Shown here: in pieces, positions 62,039 through 64,000 of the stretch
Position numbering within the stretch: the first letter of the stretch is position 1
Layout: each line of letters opens with the position of its first letter
NCBI RefSeq assembly: GCF_000001735.4
Contig: NC_003075.7
Location: 16,369,001-16,433,000 of the forward strand
DNA length: 64,000 nucleotides
Origin: Arabidopsis thaliana
Taxonomy: Eukaryota; Streptophyta; Magnoliopsida; Brassicales; Brassicaceae
Reading direction: 5' to 3'
The notes under the pieces: model-generated
Database searches by the model: none
The model's input: only the letters and a program-made list of their open reading frames with translations
What the model was told of the DNA's origin: nothing
Translations under genes and position numbers: made by a program

Positions 62039-63010
62039 GGAGAGAGTTCGAGAGAAACGCACAAGCAAGCAAAACGATGCTGACTGTTCACTTCAATGGA
62101 CGATTTTGGTCCACGAGTTATCTCAGAGCCTCTTCCACATTTATAATAAAAAAAAAAAATAGAGATGTCAAAAAAAAAAAAAAAAATTGAATTAATATGT
62201 TTTTGGATAATTGACAAGGAAATGTATTTGGGAATTAGTGTAAAATGCAACGAACCACTTGGAATTGGACATGTGTAATTTTTTATGTCTTATTTTTTTT
62301 ATGGGATTTGATTTCATATTTGGTGAGAAAATAATGGGAAGAGACATCCTACTAAAAGAGCGTACCTACGCCACAAAAAAAAAAAAATTGGGTCGCGAAA
62401 GTGAAAGTCTCTTGAAGTCGCAAATTTATGGTTAAACTCTTTTCTTTAATGATGTGTGATTGGTGTGAATATAAGATTCTGAGTTGTCACCTTGTCAACT
62501 ACACATGTATCATGGATATTAATAAAAATTGTAATAAAAACAAGAATATTCATTTTTGAGAATGGCATATTTTTCATTGACAATAACATACATACATAGA
62601 AAATGTAGTCATTGGATAGGGTTTTTTTTTTTTTGTGTGTGCAAATCATTGGATAGGTTAAGTGTCGTACAAAACAAGGAAAAATATAGAATGAATTGAT
62701 AATCGTCACAGGCAATAAGTCTGCTGATCTTAAATGATTTGGACAAAAGTAATCCGTTAAGACGTGAATAAAAAAAAAAAACAGAGACTTGTAGATGTAA
62801 GAAAATCACATGGGCTTAAGAAATGCGGCTGCTTTTATAGGCCCATATGTTATAACAAAACAAGCCCCCTTAACTCTTAAGCTAGTTTATGCCAAGATCA
62901 AGTCAACTGTTACCAATTCCATAAGAGTTAGTTAACTAGTGTGATTAGTGAAAAGGGGTTTAGGGTTTATTGGCTGAGCTGATAAGGAGGAGAATCGAGC
63001 AAGTCCAGCT
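62039..63010. promoter_or_regulatory. Divergent promoter of HDR and the methyltransferase gene
   Basis: Near the right-hand gene are TGGGCT (62811-62816), AGGCCCA (62839-62845) and TTAGGGTTT (62960-62968). These are site II and telo-box motifs that together mark many plant genes of translation and organelle biogenesis. On the HDR side are A and T homopolymers (62149-62190). The phrase TCATTGGATAGG occurs twice (about 62611 and 62646). Confidence 0.5.
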
Positions 63011-64000
63011 ATGGAGAATCCAAATTCCGTTGGTCCTCCTTCTGCTTTAACCTACCTCGATCCTCACTACTGGTAATCATGAATTGCATTCAGCTACAAG
63101 TAGTCTCCCTCTCTCTTTCCTGTGTTTCTGAATGTCTTGGAAGAATGCAGGGACGAGAGATTCTCTTCTGAAGAACACTATGAATGGTTCAAGGATTACT
63201 CTCATTTCCAGCATCTCATCATATCCAACATCAAACCCTCTTCTTCCGTACATTCCCTCTCTCTATCTCTCTTTTGTTATTAATCTCTTGATGATTGCAA
63301 AAAAAAAATTGATTTTTGAGTTTTCCTTGTTGTTGTAATGAAGGTATTGGAATTGGGATGTGGGAACTCTCAGTTGTGTGAAGAGTTGTATAAGGATGGG
63401 ATTGTTGATATTACCTGCATTGATTTATCTTCCGTGGCGGTAGAGAAGATGCAGAGTCGGCTGCTACCAAAAGGGTACAAAGGTATTGCTTAAGTTATAA
63501 TTTGTTTGAGTAGTTCTATAGGCATGAATGTAATGAAGAAGAACTAGAGTTAACAATGATTTCTGAATTCTGATTCTTTAAAACTAGACACTGACAATAG
63601 TCTATATTTAATTATACTGAGAAGTTTATTAGTTTCTGCTGGTTTAAAGTTAGATCTTACACTCGACGTGTTCAATATTTGATGTGATACTTTGATATAT
63701 TCAGAAATAAAAGTGGTGCAAGCTGACATGCTAGACCTCCCATTTGACAGCGAGTCTTTTGATGTGGTTATTGAGAAAGGGACCATGGTAAAATCTGTAA
63801 CTGAGCTACAACTTTCTTTCGATCCATTGTTTGTTTAGGACTTCAGATTTTTCAGTGAGGTTCTAAAGTATATATTTTCTTGAAAAGGAGAGATAGCTCA
63901 TGATTTGTCCCTTTTTGTAATTAATCTCGTGTTGTAGGATGTACTGTTTGTGGATGCTGGTGATCCTTGGAATCCCCGTCCAGAAACTGTTAGCAAAGTC
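63011..64000 (+). CDS. SAM-dependent methyltransferase, METTL13/METTL12-like (partial)
   Basis: The gene runs off the right edge. Exons read are 63011-63072, 63151-63247, 63344-63482, 63705-63787 and 63938 onward. The protein begins MENPNSVGPPSALTYLDPHYW and contains motif I VLELGCGNSQ, an acidic ribose-binding residue in CIDLSS, and the segment LPFDSESFDVVIEKGTMDVL. That combination (DxxxLPFxxxSFDVVIEKGTxD) matches the METTL13/METTL12 branch, which includes lysine methyltransferases acting on eEF1A or citrate synthase. Target and compartment cannot be settled from this fragment; there is no clear transit peptide. It is AT4G34360. Confidence 0.9.

Overview
The window looks like plant nuclear DNA and I recognise it as Arabidopsis thaliana chromosome 4, about AT4G34180 to AT4G34360. 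The grounds are short GT-AG introns (about 70-130 nt), AT-rich spacers, plastid transit peptides and protein sequences that match Arabidopsis genes I know. It holds 21 protein-coding genes, the last cut by the window edge. I saw no tRNA or rRNA gene, CRISPR array or intact mobile element. For most spliced genes I placed exon junctions by reading splice sites, and the exon lengths sum to whole codons.

Layout, left to right. 1-12 kb: CYCLASE1-like (minus), SEP1 (minus), PGDH1 (minus), an AT-rich spacer with a Helitron-like relic, the intronless ASK11 (plus), and a SASA-family carbohydrate esterase (minus). 12-24 kb: the LRR pseudokinase RDK1 (minus), a 2.8 kb spacer, then CAD5 (minus) and ALDH3I1 (plus) facing apart across a 1.1 kb shared promoter with ABRE, DRE, G-box and lignin-type AC motifs. 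25-35 kb: intronless KCS16 (plus), alpha-fucosidase FUC95A/AXY8 (plus) and a small NFD6-like mitochondrial protein (plus). 35-43 kb: TIP41-like (minus) and a WD40/DWD protein (plus) in divergent orientation, then a plastid SWIB-domain protein (plus). 43-51 kb: a secreted Trp/Gly/Ser-rich protein with six 17-residue repeats and a degenerate phytocyanin domain, then a 1,228-residue SERAC1-like alpha/beta hydrolase. 53-57 kb: a tandem pair of DUF677/UPF0496 membrane proteins, the second with a GC-AG intron. 57-64 kb: TAF8 (minus), HDR/IspH (minus), and the start of a SAM methyltransferase gene (plus).

The genes form no pathway cluster. They are ordinary housekeeping and stress genes: serine synthesis, lignin, fatty-acid elongation, cell-wall trimming, MEP isoprenoids and transcription. 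The features most worth a second look are noncoding: a foldback with related direct copies at 59.17-59.45 kb, a hairpin in CAD5 intron 3, three TGAYGTCA-type boxes at 2.6-2.7 kb, several spaced direct repeats, and possible SINE and Helitron remnants. I see no convincing new multi-gene system.
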